Shown here: positions 17,205 through 26,980 of the stretch, one piece after another
Numbering within the stretch: position 1 is the stretch's first letter
Layout: every line of letters begins with the position of its first letter
From: CALKJU01 sp035326425
GTDB taxonomy: Bacteria; Pseudomonadota; Alphaproteobacteria; Geminicoccales; Geminicoccaceae
DNA: 64,000 nucleotides
Direction of reading: 5' to 3'
NCBI GenBank assembly: GCA_035326425.1
Contig: DAOLFG010000007.1
Coordinates: 1 to 64,000 of the forward strand
Program-made: the position numbers and the translations under genes
Notes under the pieces: model-generated
Seen by the model: the letters and a program-made list of their open reading frames with translations, nothing else
The model's database searches: none
Told to the model about the DNA's origin: nothing

Positions 17205-18353
17205 ATGGCATCGGCACTTCCTCTTTCGACCATAGGCCGGGCCGAGCGGGACTGGCAGGCCATCGCCGCCGATCTCGCCGAGCGGTTCAGGCCGGGCTGC
17301 AACGGGCACGACGCCGAGGACAGCTTCGCCGCCGAGAGCTACGCGGCGCTGAAGGCGACCAAGCTGTTCTCGGCCGGCGTCCCGATCGAGCTGGGCGGCG
17401 GCGGCGCCAGCTATCGCGATCTCGCGACAACGCTTCGCACGCTGGCCAAGGGCTGCAGCTCCACGGCGCTGGCTTTCGCCATGCATACCCATGTGGTGGC
17501 GCTCACCGTCTGGCGCTGGCGCCACGACAAGGCACCGGTGGAGCCGCTGCTGCGCCGCATCGCCGCCGAGGAGCTGGTGATGGTCACCTCGGGCGGCTCG
17601 GACTGGCTGCAGAGCGCCGGCATCGCCGAGAGGGTCGAGGGCGGCTTTCGGGTCACCGCCACCAAGCGCTTCGCCAGCGGCTCGCCATCGGGCGACATCC
17701 TGATGACCAGCGCCGTCCACGACGATCCGGAGAACGGGCCCACGGTGCTGCATTTCGGCGTGCCGCTGAAGGCGCCGGGAGTCACGGTCGTCGACAACTG
17801 GCGGGCGCACGGCATGCGCGGCACCGGCTCGGGGGACATCGTCATCGACGGATTCTTCCTCGCCGACACCGCGGTGGGGGTGCGCCGGCCGCAGGGCCGC
17901 TGGCACCGCCTGTTCCACACCATCACGCTGGTGGCGTTCCCGCTGATCTACTCCGTCTATCTCGGCATCGCCGAGGCGGCGCGCGACGCGGCGCTGGACG
18001 GCGCCCGCCCGCGCGCCAAGGGGCCTGACGCCGCCTCGCTGGCCGGTGCCGTCCAGACCGAGCTGCTGGCGGCCGAGCTGGCCCTGGAGGAGATGCTGCG
18101 GCTGGGCGACGAGGGCGAGCCGGGCCCGGCATCGACCGCCCGGCTGTTCGCCGCCAAGACCCTGGCGACGCGCGCCATGCTCCAGGCGACCGAGCGGGCG
18201 CTCGAGCTCGCCGGCGGCGGCGCCTTCCGCCGCGACCATCCGCTGGAGCGGCTGTCGCGCGACATCCAGGGTGCCCGCTACCACCCGATCGGCGAGGCGG
18301 CGCAGCTCCGGCTGGCCGGTCGCCACGCCCTGGGACTGCCGCTGGACGAATGA
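17205..18353 (+). CDS. Acyl-CoA dehydrogenase-family flavoprotein
   Basis: This 382-residue protein has the acyl-CoA dehydrogenase fold. It has a Thr/Ser-rich flavin region (MVTSGGSDW), then RGTGSGDIVIDGFFL, and ends with SRDIQGARYHP and GRHALGLPLD. The usual EGTxxIQ segment with the catalytic glutamate is missing. The C-terminus is instead like that of flavin-dependent monooxygenases and desulfurisation enzymes of the DszC/SfnC type. It may therefore not be a true beta-oxidation enzyme. The ATG at 17205 is preceded by GGGAG. It is divergent from the HxlR regulator. Confidence 0.8.
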   Translation: MASALPLSTIGRAERDWQAIAADLAERFRPGCNGHDAEDSFAAESYAALKATKLFSAGVPIELGGGGASYRDLATTLRTLAKGCSSTALAFAMHTHVVALTVWRWRHDKAPVEPLLRRIAAEELVMVTSGGSDWLQSAGIAERVEGGFRVTATKRFASGSPSGDILMTSAVHDDPENGPTVLHFGVPLKAPGVTVVDNWRAHGMRGTGSGDIVIDGFFLADTAVGVRRPQGRWHRLFHTITLVAFPLIYSVYLGIAEAARDAALDGARPRAKGPDAASLAGAVQTELLAAELALEEMLRLGDEGEPGPASTARLFAAKTLATRAMLQATERALELAGGGAFRRDHPLERLSRDIQGARYHPIGEAAQLRLAGRHALGLPLDE

Positions 18354-18375
18354 GCGGCGGCGGGCGCGCCCGGCC

Positions 18376-20166
18376 TCAGCCGGCGCGCACCTTGACGTAG
18401 CTGCCGGGTGCCGGCTCCAGCGCCGGCAGCCCGCCGGCGCCCGGCACCCTGGCATCGACCATAGCGCCGGAGCGCTCGGCGTTCCAGGCGGCCCAGTCGT
18501 TCCACCACGAGCCCTCGTGGTGGGTGGCGCCGGCCAGCCACTCCTCGGCGTCGGGCGGCAGCTCGTCGTTGGTCCAGTAGCCGTACTTGCCCGAGGCCGG
18601 CGGGTTGACGATGCCGGCGATGTGGCCCGAGCCCGCCAGCACGAAGCGCTTCTGGCCCTTGTAGATCTGCGTGGCGGAGTAGGTGCTCTTCCAGGGTGCT
18701 ATGTGGTCCTCGCGCGTCGACACCCAGTAGACCGGCAGGCGCAGGCGGCCGAGGTCGACCGGCACGTCCTTCATGCAGATGCCGCCCGGCTGCATCAGCC
18801 GGTTCTCGTGGTAGAACCGGCGCAGGTAGAAGCCGTGCATCGCCGCCGGCATGCGGGTGTTGTCGGAGTTCCAGTAGAGCAGGTCGAACGGGAACGGGTC
18901 CTTGCCCATCAAGTAGTTGTTGATGACGAAGGACCAGATCAGGTCGTTGGCGCGCAGCAGGTTGAAGGTCGTCGACATCTCGGCACCGTCGAGATAGCCG
19001 CGCTTGGCCATCGTCGCCTCGATGGCCGCCAGCTGCTCCTCGTCGATGAACACGCCGAGCTCACCCGGATCCTTGAAGTCGACGAGGCTGGTGAAGAAGG
19101 TGGCGGCCTTGATGCGGTTGTCGCGCTTGGCGGCCATCCAGGAGAGCGTGCAGGCCAGGAGCGTGCCGCCCAGGCAGTAGCCGATGGCGTTGACGTCCTT
19201 CTCGCCGGTGGCGGCCCTGATGGCGTCCAGCGCCGCCAGCGGGCCTTCCACCATGTAGTCCTCGAACGATTTGTGGGCCAGCCGCTCGTCCGGGTTGACC
19301 CAGGACAGCACGAAGACGGTGAAGCCCTTGTCGACCGCGAACTTGATGAAGCTGTTCCGCGGCTGCAGGTCGAGGATGTAGAACTTGTTGATCCAGGGCG
19401 GCATGATCATCAGCGGCCGCTTGTGGACCTGGGGCGTGGTCGGCTGATACTGGATCAACTGCATCAGGTCGTTCTGGAACACCACCTGGCCCGGGGTGGT
19501 GGCGATGTTGCGGCCGATCTCGAAGGCGTCGAGGTCGGTCATCTTGATGGCGAGCCGGCCCTTGCCGCGCTCGAGGTCCTCCAGCATGTTCTTGAGGCCG
19601 CGCAGCAGGTTCTCGCCGCGCGTCTCCACCGTCAGCCGCAAGACCTCGGGATTGGTCATCACGAAGTTGGAAGGCGCCAGCGCGTCGACGAACTGGCGGG
19701 TGTAGAACTCGATCTTCTGGCTCTGCTTGTCGTCGGTGGCGCCGCTGTTCCTGGCCCGCTCCAGCAGGAAGCGCGACGCCAGCAGGTAGGACTGCTTGAT
19801 GAAGTCGAACAGCGCGCTCTCGTTCCAGGCGGCGTCCTTGAACCGGCGGTCGCCGCGCTCGGGCACGATCACCGGCTCGGGCTCCTGGCCCATCATGCGC
19901 TGCGCCGTGGTCTGCCACAGGCGGATGTAGTTCTGCCACAGGTCGAACTGCGCCTGCACGAAATCGGTCGGATCGCGCATCAGCCGGGCGGTCAGCTCGA
20001 AGAAGGTCGAGCCCAGCTGCATCGGGTCGATGCCGCGGCCGTCGACCTCGTGCCGCTGGCGATTGAGGAAGTCCTCGACCAGCGTGCGGCTGCGCTCCGC
20101 GATCTCCCCCAGGATCTCGACGATCTCGTCCTGGTCGGGGACGGGCGCTTCTTGTTGCTCAGCCAT
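18376..20166 (-). CDS. phaC: Class I poly(3-hydroxyalkanoate) synthase
   Basis: This 596-residue enzyme polymerises 3-hydroxyacyl-CoA into PHA granules. The alpha/beta-hydrolase catalytic domain has the lipase-like box GYCLGG near residue 327 with the nucleophilic cysteine. The partner aspartate is in REDHIAPW and the histidine in GSGHIAGIVNP. PPWINKFYILDL is a typical PhaC block. The ATG at 20166 has AGGGGA before it. No phaA, phaB or phasin gene is adjacent. It is divergent from the OmpA-like lipoprotein gene. Confidence 0.95.
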   Translation of the reverse strand: MAEQQEAPVPDQDEIVEILGEIAERSRTLVEDFLNRQRHEVDGRGIDPMQLGSTFFELTARLMRDPTDFVQAQFDLWQNYIRLWQTTAQRMMGQEPEPVIVPERGDRRFKDAAWNESALFDFIKQSYLLASRFLLERARNSGATDDKQSQKIEFYTRQFVDALAPSNFVMTNPEVLRLTVETRGENLLRGLKNMLEDLERGKGRLAIKMTDLDAFEIGRNIATTPGQVVFQNDLMQLIQYQPTTPQVHKRPLMIMPPWINKFYILDLQPRNSFIKFAVDKGFTVFVLSWVNPDERLAHKSFEDYMVEGPLAALDAIRAATGEKDVNAIGYCLGGTLLACTLSWMAAKRDNRIKAATFFTSLVDFKDPGELGVFIDEEQLAAIEATMAKRGYLDGAEMSTTFNLLRANDLIWSFVINNYLMGKDPFPFDLLYWNSDNTRMPAAMHGFYLRRFYHENRLMQPGGICMKDVPVDLGRLRLPVYWVSTREDHIAPWKSTYSATQIYKGQKRFVLAGSGHIAGIVNPPASGKYGYWTNDELPPDAEEWLAGATHHEGSWWNDWAAWNAERSGAMVDARVPGAGGLPALEPAPGSYVKVRAG

Positions 20167-20320
20167 TCATCCATCCCCTATCATTGTGGCAACGCGTGGT
20201 TCCTGCGCACCGTCGGGCAAGGCCCGGACGTCGCCGCGGCTGCGGTCGCACGCCGGACGGTGGTCATCGGAACACAGGCGCGATGGGTTCGGTGGCACCG
20301 AGAAAGCTTAGCGGGCATTC

Positions 20321-21400
20321 GTGAGCGTGCTCTTAGACGATAGCTGCATCGTCGCCAACCGCAGCGGATTGGCGCGGGGGCCCCTCGAGGCCGGTCTGGC
20401 CCTGGGACTGCTCGTCGCCGTATCGGCGTGCACCATCGGGCCGGACACCGGCCCCGATCCCGAGGTCGAGGCGGCACCCTACCCGGCCCTCTCCACCGTG
20501 CCGCCGCGGCCACGGCTCAGCTACTCCATCGAGCAGCGCCGCGAGATCGTCGACGCGCTGGTCTCGGACCGGGCCAATGCCCGCTACGACCGCTCGATGG
20601 CGCGCTACGAGGTCGGCCTCGACGAGACGGCTCCCGCCGGCCCGGTCCCGGCGGTGGTGCCCGAGCCGGTGCCGCCGGAAGGCGGCGTCGAGGCCCGGCC
20701 GGTCGAGCCGCCCGAGCCGGTGCCGCCGGGCGGCGGCGAGATCGCCGACCTCGCCATCCGCCAGCAGGTGCTGACCGAGCGCAACAACGGCCGGATCGCG
20801 ACCTTCCTGCTGATTCTCGAGCGCCAGCTGCAGTTCAACCAGCGGGCCGAGGAGGCCGGGGTCGGGGTGCTGCCCGACACCGTGCAGCCCAGCACGCTGC
20901 CGGGCAAGCCGCCCACCACGGCGGCCCTGCCGGTGCAGGAGCAGCCGGCCGCCCCCGAGCGCGAGGATGCGCTGATCTACCTGCGCGAGCTCTTCGGCTC
21001 CGCCGGCGACGGGTCCGCCGCCGAATCGCCTGCGCCCGCCACGGTCGAGCCCGCCGCCGGGCCGGCCCCGGCGAGCGCGGTCGCCGCCGCGCCGCCGGCC
21101 GAGACCCCGGCGGCGATGCCGGCCGCCGGGCCCGTGACCCTGGCCTTCGAGCCGAGCAGCCGCGAGCTGCCCCAGGGCTACGAGGCGGCGATGCGCGCCA
21201 CCGCCGAGGCCGCCCGCGCCGGCAATCGCCGGCTGCTGGTCGAGGGCCACGGCGCCTCGCCGGCGCTCGGCCTCGATCGCGCCCGCGCCGTGGCATCCTG
21301 GCTGATGCGCCTGGGCGCGCCGCCGGATATGGTGGACCTCAAGGGCGGCGGCGCCGGCGAGGATGTCATCGTCCATCTCCTTCCCGCCGAGGCCGCCTGA
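20321..21400 (+). CDS. Lipoprotein with OmpA-like C-terminal domain
   Basis: This 359-residue exported protein has a hydrophobic segment (about residues 22-36) ending in the lipobox-like VAVSAC, which suggests an outer-membrane lipoprotein with the lipid on Cys37. A proline- and alanine-rich middle (100-270) is probably disordered. The last 90 residues, with VEGHG and LDRARAVASWLM, look like a degenerate OmpA-like peptidoglycan-binding domain. The start is GTG at 20321. It may link the outer membrane to the cell wall. Confidence 0.75.
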   Translation: MSVLLDDSCIVANRSGLARGPLEAGLALGLLVAVSACTIGPDTGPDPEVEAAPYPALSTVPPRPRLSYSIEQRREIVDALVSDRANARYDRSMARYEVGLDETAPAGPVPAVVPEPVPPEGGVEARPVEPPEPVPPGGGEIADLAIRQQVLTERNNGRIATFLLILERQLQFNQRAEEAGVGVLPDTVQPSTLPGKPPTTAALPVQEQPAAPEREDALIYLRELFGSAGDGSAAESPAPATVEPAAGPAPASAVAAAPPAETPAAMPAAGPVTLAFEPSSRELPQGYEAAMRATAEAARAGNRRLLVEGHGASPALGLDRARAVASWLMRLGAPPDMVDLKGGGAGEDVIVHLLPAEAA

Positions 21401-21491
21401 CGGAAAATCCGGCGACGGGCGTGGCGGCCCGACGCCGCCCGCTCGTCGCCGTCACGCCCGATCCCCGATTTCGTGCCAGACTGGTACCGCC

Positions 21492-22721
21492 ATGAAGCAG
21501 CCCGAGTTCCACCGCATCCGCCGCCTGCCGCCCTACGTGTTCGCCGAGGTGAACAAGATGAAGGCCGCGGCGCGGGCTGCCGGGCGCGACATCATCGACC
21601 TCGGCATGGGCAATCCCGACAAGCCGACGCCGCAGCACATCGTCGACAAGCTGGTCGAGGCGGTGCGCGATCCCAAGACCCACCGCTACTCGACCTCCAA
21701 GGGCATTCCCGGCCTGCGCCGGGCGCTCGCCGCCTACTATGCCCGCCGCTTCGGCGTGAAGCTCGACCCCGAGAGCGAGGTCTGCGTCACGCTGGGCTCG
21801 AAGGAGGGCCTGGCCAACCTCGCCCAGGCGATCACCGCGCCCGGCGACACCATCCTGGTGCCGAACCCGAGCTATCCGATCCACCCCTACGGCTTCATCA
21901 TCGCCGGTGCCTCGATCCGCCACGTGCCGTTCGGACCGGGGATCGACCTGATGGCCGAGCTGGCGCACGCCGTCGAGCACTCGGTGCCGGCGCCCTCGGT
22001 GATGATCCTCAACTTCCCGTCGAACCCGACGGCGCTGACCTGTGATCTCGAGTTCTACCGCGAGGCGGTGGCCTTCGCCCGCCGGCACGAGATCTTCATC
22101 CTCTCGGACATCGCCTACGCCGAGATCTATTTCGACCGTCCGCCGCCCTCGATCCTGGAGGTGGAAGGTGCCTTCGACGTCGCGGTCGAGTTCAGCTCGC
22201 TCAGCAAGACCTATTCGATGCCGGGCTGGCGCATCGGCTTCGCCGCCGGCAACGCCCGGCTGGTGACGGCGCTGACCCGCATCAAGTCCTACCTCGACTA
22301 CGGCGCCTTCACGCCGATCCAGGTGGCGGCGACGGCGGCGCTCAACGGCCCGCAGGACTGCGTCGACGAGATCCGCAAGGTCTACCGCGAGCGCCGCGAC
22401 GTGCTGGTCGACGGGCTGACCCAGGCCGGCTGGCCGGTGCCGTCGCCCGCCGCCACCATGTTCTGCTGGGTGCCGCTGCCCGAGCGCTTCCGCCACATGG
22501 GCTCGCTGGCCTTCTCGAAGATGCTGCTGGAGGAGGCCGAGGTCGCGGTCTCGCCCGGCATCGGCTTCGGCGAGTACGGCGACGGCTTCGTGCGCATGGC
22601 GCTGGTGGAGAACCGCCACCGGCTGCGCCAGGCCGTCCGCAACATCCGCACCTTCCTGCTCCGCCACGACAATGCCGCCGGCATGGCGGCGCGCGAGGCG
22701 CCGGTGCGGGCGGTGGCGTAG
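21492..22721 (+). CDS. alaC: Class I aminotransferase, AlaC / LL-DAP aminotransferase type
   Basis: This 409-residue PLP enzyme transfers an amino group, probably from glutamate to pyruvate. It has YSTSKGIPGLRRALA, NPSYPIHPYG, LNFPSNPTA, and the PLP lysine in FSSLSKTYSMPGWRIG. The C-terminal FVRMALVENRHRLRQA is typical. The AlaC-hom-glpX-recJ order with short spacers is a common alphaproteobacterial arrangement. The ATG at 21492 gives the normal family N-terminus. Three bases separate it from hom. Confidence 0.9.
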   Translation: MKQPEFHRIRRLPPYVFAEVNKMKAAARAAGRDIIDLGMGNPDKPTPQHIVDKLVEAVRDPKTHRYSTSKGIPGLRRALAAYYARRFGVKLDPESEVCVTLGSKEGLANLAQAITAPGDTILVPNPSYPIHPYGFIIAGASIRHVPFGPGIDLMAELAHAVEHSVPAPSVMILNFPSNPTALTCDLEFYREAVAFARRHEIFILSDIAYAEIYFDRPPPSILEVEGAFDVAVEFSSLSKTYSMPGWRIGFAAGNARLVTALTRIKSYLDYGAFTPIQVAATAALNGPQDCVDEIRKVYRERRDVLVDGLTQAGWPVPSPAATMFCWVPLPERFRHMGSLAFSKMLLEEAEVAVSPGIGFGEYGDGFVRMALVENRHRLRQAVRNIRTFLLRHDNAAGMAAREAPVRAVA

Positions 22722-22724
22722 GGC

Positions 22725-24023
22725 ATGGCCCAGCCCCTGCGCATAGGCCTGGCCGGCCTCGGCACCGTCGGGGCCGGCGTCGTGCGCCTGGTCGCCGCCA
22801 ATGGCGACCTGCTGGCGCAGCGCACCGGCCGGCAGCTGCGGATCACGGCCGTCAGCGCCCGCGACCGCGCCAGGGACCGCGGCGTCGACCTCTCCGGCCT
22901 GCGCTGGCACGACGATCCGCGCGGCCTCGCCGAGGATCCCGAGGTCGATGTCGTCTGCGAGCTGATCGGCGGCGCCGAAGGCCCGGCGCTGGAGCTCTGC
23001 CGCGAGGCGCTGGCCCGCGGCAAGGCGGTGGTGACCGCCAACAAGGCCATGCTGGCGGTGCACGGCGCGCAGCTCGCCACCCAGGCCGAGCGCGCCGGCG
23101 CGGCGCTGGCGTTCGAGGCGGCGGTGGCCGGCGGCATCCCGATCGTGAAGTCGCTGCGCGAGGGGCTGGCCGCCAACCGGGTGCGGCGGGTCTACGGAAT
23201 CCTCAACGGCACCTGCAACTACATCCTGACCACGATGCGCGAGACCGGGCGCGACTTCGCCTCGGTGCTCGCCGAGGCGCAGGCGCTGGGCTATGCCGAG
23301 GCCGATCCGAGCTTCGACGTCGACGGCATCGACGCCGCCCACAAGCTGGCGCTGCTCGCCACCCTGGCCTTCGGCGGCCGGCCGCGCTTCGACGCCATCC
23401 ACGTCGAGGGCATCCGCCACGTCAGTGCCCTCGACATCAGCTTCGCCGCCGAGCTCGGCTACCGGATCAAGCTGCTGGGCCTGGCGCGGATGACGCCCAA
23501 CGGCCTCGAGCAGCGGCTGCATCCCTGCATGGTGCCGGCCTCCGCACCGATCGCCGCCGTCGAGGGCGTGTTCAACGGCGTGGTGGTCGACGGCGACTTC
23601 GTCGGCAACGTCGTCCACGAGGGCCGCGGCGCCGGCGCCGGCCCCACCGCCTCGGCGGTGCTGGCCGACCTCGTCGACATCGCCCGCGGCAGCCGGGTGC
23701 CGACCTTCGGCGTGCCGGCGGCGGCACTGGCCGACCACCCGACGGCACCGATGGCGGCGCATGTCGGCAGCTACTACATCCGCCTGCAGGTCACCGACCG
23801 GCCGGGCGTGCTGGCCGACGTGTCGGCGGTGCTGCGCGACCACGACGTCTCGATCGAGGCGCTGATCCAGCGCGGCCGCAACCCGGACCAGCCGGTGCCG
23901 ATCGTGCTGACCACCCACGAGGCGGTGGAAGCGCAGATGACCGGCGCGCTGGACCGGATAGCCCGGCTGGGGACGGTGATCGAGCCACCACGGATGATCC
24001 GCATCGAGCGCCTTGCCGACTAG
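22725..24023 (+). CDS. hom: Homoserine dehydrogenase
   Basis: This 432-residue enzyme reduces aspartate semialdehyde to homoserine for threonine and methionine synthesis. It has the Rossmann motif GLAGLGTVGAGV at residues 8-19, NKAMLAVHG, and the catalytic block YGILNGTCNYILTTM followed by EADPSFDVDGIDAAHK. A C-terminal ACT domain (about 350-432, YYIRLQVTDRPGVLADVS) indicates allosteric control, usually by threonine. It is in a row with alaC and glpX on the plus strand. Confidence 0.96.
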   Translation: MAQPLRIGLAGLGTVGAGVVRLVAANGDLLAQRTGRQLRITAVSARDRARDRGVDLSGLRWHDDPRGLAEDPEVDVVCELIGGAEGPALELCREALARGKAVVTANKAMLAVHGAQLATQAERAGAALAFEAAVAGGIPIVKSLREGLAANRVRRVYGILNGTCNYILTTMRETGRDFASVLAEAQALGYAEADPSFDVDGIDAAHKLALLATLAFGGRPRFDAIHVEGIRHVSALDISFAAELGYRIKLLGLARMTPNGLEQRLHPCMVPASAPIAAVEGVFNGVVVDGDFVGNVVHEGRGAGAGPTASAVLADLVDIARGSRVPTFGVPAAALADHPTAPMAAHVGSYYIRLQVTDRPGVLADVSAVLRDHDVSIEALIQRGRNPDQPVPIVLTTHEAVEAQMTGALDRIARLGTVIEPPRMIRIERLAD

Positions 24024-24050
24024 GGCGGGTTCGCTCCGCGAGGGGGAGAC

Positions 24051-25043
24051 ATGCGAGACTATCAGAGCGAGGATCGCAACCTGGCGCTGGACAGCGTGCG
24101 GGTGACCGAGGCCGCGGCCATCGCCAGCGCCCGGCTGATGGGCCGCGGCGACGAGAAGGCCGCCGACCAGGCCGCCGTCGACGCCATGCGCCAGGCGCTC
24201 AACGTGCTGGACATCGACGGCACGGTGGTGATCGGCGAGGGCGAGCGCGACGAGGCGCCGATGCTCTACATCGGCGAGAAGGTCGGCGCCGGCGGCGGAC
24301 CCAAGGTCGACATCGCCCTCGACCCGCTCGAAGGCACCACCATCTGCGCCAAGGGCGGCCCCAACGCGATCGCCTGCATCGCCATGGCGCCGCACGGCGG
24401 CTTCCTCAACGCCCCCGACACCTACATGGACAAGCTGGCGGTCGGCGGCGGCCTGCCCGAGGGCCTGATCGACATCGACCAGCCGCCCTCGTGGAACCTG
24501 CAGCGGCTGGCCGAGGCCAAGGGGGTGGCGATCTCGGACCTCGTGGTGCTGATCCTCGACCGACCGCGCCACCAGCAGCTGATCGCCGACGTGCGCGCCG
24601 CCGGTGCCCGCATCCGGCTGATCACCGACGGCGACGTCGCCGGCGTGATCGCCACCTCGCGCCCCGAGACCGGCATCGACATCTACATGGGCAGCGGCGG
24701 CGCGCCCGAGGGCGTGCTGGCGGCGGCGGCCCTGCGCTGCATCGGCGGCCAGTTCCAGGGCCGGTTGCTGTTCCGCAACGACGACGAGCGCGCCCGGGCG
24801 CGCAAGATGGGCATCAAGGACCTCGACCGCGTCTACGGCCTCGAGGAGCTGGCCAGGGGCGACGTGATGTTCACCGCCACCGGCGTCACCGACGGCACCA
24901 TGCTCAAGGGCGTGCGGCGCGTCGGCAACCGGCTGACGACGCAGTCGATCGTCATGCGCTCGAAGACCGGCACGGTGCGGCTCATCGAGGCCGAGCACAA
25001 CGTCTCGGTGAAGACCGGCGTCGTGCCGCATTTCGGCGGCTGA
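24051..25043 (+). CDS. glpX: Class II fructose-1,6-bisphosphatase
   Basis: This 330-residue metal-dependent phosphatase of gluconeogenesis has IDGTVVIGEGERDEAPMLYI near residue 60 and LDPLEGTTICAKGGPNA near 88, both holding the metal ligands. GSGGAPEGVLAAAALRCIGG is the substrate-binding block near residue 220. Length and motifs are typical for GlpX. GGGGGAG precedes the ATG. Three bases separate it from recJ. Confidence 0.96.
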   Translation: MRDYQSEDRNLALDSVRVTEAAAIASARLMGRGDEKAADQAAVDAMRQALNVLDIDGTVVIGEGERDEAPMLYIGEKVGAGGGPKVDIALDPLEGTTICAKGGPNAIACIAMAPHGGFLNAPDTYMDKLAVGGGLPEGLIDIDQPPSWNLQRLAEAKGVAISDLVVLILDRPRHQQLIADVRAAGARIRLITDGDVAGVIATSRPETGIDIYMGSGGAPEGVLAAAALRCIGGQFQGRLLFRNDDERARARKMGIKDLDRVYGLEELARGDVMFTATGVTDGTMLKGVRRVGNRLTTQSIVMRSKTGTVRLIEAEHNVSVKTGVVPHFGG

Positions 25044-25046
25044 GAG

Positions 25047-26801
25047 GTGGAGGTCGGGCGCAGCGCGCTCGGCAGGGCTTGGCGCCTGCGCAGCTGCGAC
25101 GAGCGGCTGGCGCTGGCGCTGAGCCAGCGGCTCGGGCTCGAGGAGGTGGTGGCGCGGGTGATGGCCGGGCGCGGCATCGGGCTCGACCAGGCCGCCGACT
25201 TCCTCGAGCCGCGGCTGCGCTCGGCGCTGCCCGACCCGTCGCACCTGCTCGATCTCGACCGCGCCGCGGCGCGCATCGCCGATGCCGTCGAGGACGGCCA
25301 GAAGGTCGGCATCGTCGGCGACTACGACGTCGACGGCGCCACCTCGACGGCGCTGTTCGTCCGCTACCTGCGCAGCCTCGGCGTGCAGAGCCTCGTCGAG
25401 ATCCCCGACCGCATCGCCGACGGCTACGGCCCCAACCGCCAGGCGCTGGCCCGGCTCGCCGCCGCCGGCTGCGGCCTCGTCGTCACGCTGGATACCGGCA
25501 CCACCGCCTTCGCCCCGCTGGACGAGGCGGCCGAGGACGGCCTCGAGGTCGTCGTCATCGACCACCACGCCGCCGAGGACCGGCTGCCGCGGGCGCTGGC
25601 GGTGGTCAACCCCAACCGGCTCGACCAGCAGAGCCCGCTCCAGCATCTGGCCGCCGTCGGCGTCACCTTCGTGGTGACGGTGGCGGTGAGCCGCGAGCTG
25701 CGCGGCCGCGGCTTCTTCCGGCACCGGCCCGAGCCCGACCCGCTGCAATGGCTCGACCTCGTGGCGCTGGGCACGGTGTGCGACGTGGTGCCGCTGGCCG
25801 GGCTCAACCGTGCCTTCGTCCGCCAGGGGCTGAAGGTGCTGCGCCAGGGCAGCAATCCGGGCCTCGCGGCGCTGGCGCAGGCCGCCGGCATCGCGGCCGT
25901 CACCGAGGCCTGGCAGCTGGGCTTCGCGCTCGGGCCACGCCTGAACGCCGGCGGCCGCATCGGCCGCTCCGATCTCGCCGCCCGGCTGCTCGCCACCGAC
26001 GATCCGGGCGAGGCCTCGGGACTGGCGCAGCGGCTGGACGAGCTCAACGCCCGCAGGCAGGCGATGGAGCGCGAGCAGCTGGCCCTGGCCGAGGCGGCGG
26101 TGGCCGATGCCGCCGCCGCCGGCGCGCCGGTGCTGGTGGCGGGCCACGAGCGGCTGCATCCCGGCATCGTCGGCATCCTGGCCAGCCGGCTGGTCGAGCG
26201 CTTCCACCGTCCCTGCTTCGTCGTCGCGCTCGACGGCCAGGGCATGGGCAAAGGCTCGGCGCGCTCGGTGCCGGGCTTCGACCTGGGTGCTGCGGTGATC
26301 CTGGCGCGCACGGCCGGCCTGCTGACGCAGGGCGGCGGCCATCCGATGGCGGCCGGCCTGTCGATGTCGGCGGCACGGCTCGGCGAGCTCGCGGCCTTCA
26401 TGGCGGAGCGGGTCGAGGCGGCGACGCTGGCGGCACCGGGTGCTCCGGGACCGCTCGAGCTCGACGGTGCGCTGGCGGTGGGCGGCGTCACCTCGGCGCT
26501 GGCCCTGCAGGTCGAGCGGCTGTCGCCGTTCGGCGCCGGCAATGTCGAGCCGAGCTTCGCGCTGGCCGACGCCCGCGTCGTCGAGACCCGGCCGGTCGGC
26601 GACAGCCACCTCGCCTGCACGCTGACCGGTGCCGCCGGCGGCAGGCTGCGCGCCGTCGCCTTCCGCTCGCGCGGCACGCCGCTGGCCGACGCCCTGCTGC
26701 GCGGCGAGCCGCTGCGCGTCGCCGGCCGCGTCAAGGTCGACCGCTGGCAGGGCCGCGAGGGTGCCAGCTTCCACATCGAGGATGCCGCCGCCGCCGAGTG
26801 A
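25047..26801 (+). CDS. recJ: Single-stranded-DNA-specific exonuclease RecJ
   Basis: This 584-residue 5'-3' exonuclease acts in recombination and mismatch repair. The DHH domain has GDYDVDGATST near residue 91 and the DHH triad in VVVIDHHAAED near 171. The DHHA1 domain has GHERLHPGIVGI and the later GGGHPMAAG. The C-terminal OB-like region follows. The start is GTG at 25047, three bases after the glpX stop. Confidence 0.95.
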   Translation: MEVGRSALGRAWRLRSCDERLALALSQRLGLEEVVARVMAGRGIGLDQAADFLEPRLRSALPDPSHLLDLDRAAARIADAVEDGQKVGIVGDYDVDGATSTALFVRYLRSLGVQSLVEIPDRIADGYGPNRQALARLAAAGCGLVVTLDTGTTAFAPLDEAAEDGLEVVVIDHHAAEDRLPRALAVVNPNRLDQQSPLQHLAAVGVTFVVTVAVSRELRGRGFFRHRPEPDPLQWLDLVALGTVCDVVPLAGLNRAFVRQGLKVLRQGSNPGLAALAQAAGIAAVTEAWQLGFALGPRLNAGGRIGRSDLAARLLATDDPGEASGLAQRLDELNARRQAMEREQLALAEAAVADAAAAGAPVLVAGHERLHPGIVGILASRLVERFHRPCFVVALDGQGMGKGSARSVPGFDLGAAVILARTAGLLTQGGGHPMAAGLSMSAARLGELAAFMAERVEAATLAAPGAPGPLELDGALAVGGVTSALALQVERLSPFGAGNVEPSFALADARVVETRPVGDSHLACTLTGAAGGRLRAVAFRSRGTPLADALLRGEPLRVAGRVKVDRWQGREGASFHIEDAAAAE

Positions 26802-26980
26802 CGCCGCCGCGTGGGACCATAGCGGCGAGGCACGAGGCGAGCGCCGGCGCTTCCGGCGGGAGCGACGGCGGCGCGCCGGCCGGCCATTGCGGAGCGACCG
26901 GCCCGATCGAGGGGGCACGCCCGACGAGGCTCGAGCGACGGGGCCTACCGGCGAGCTCGTCTCGGCAGGGGCGGGGCCGG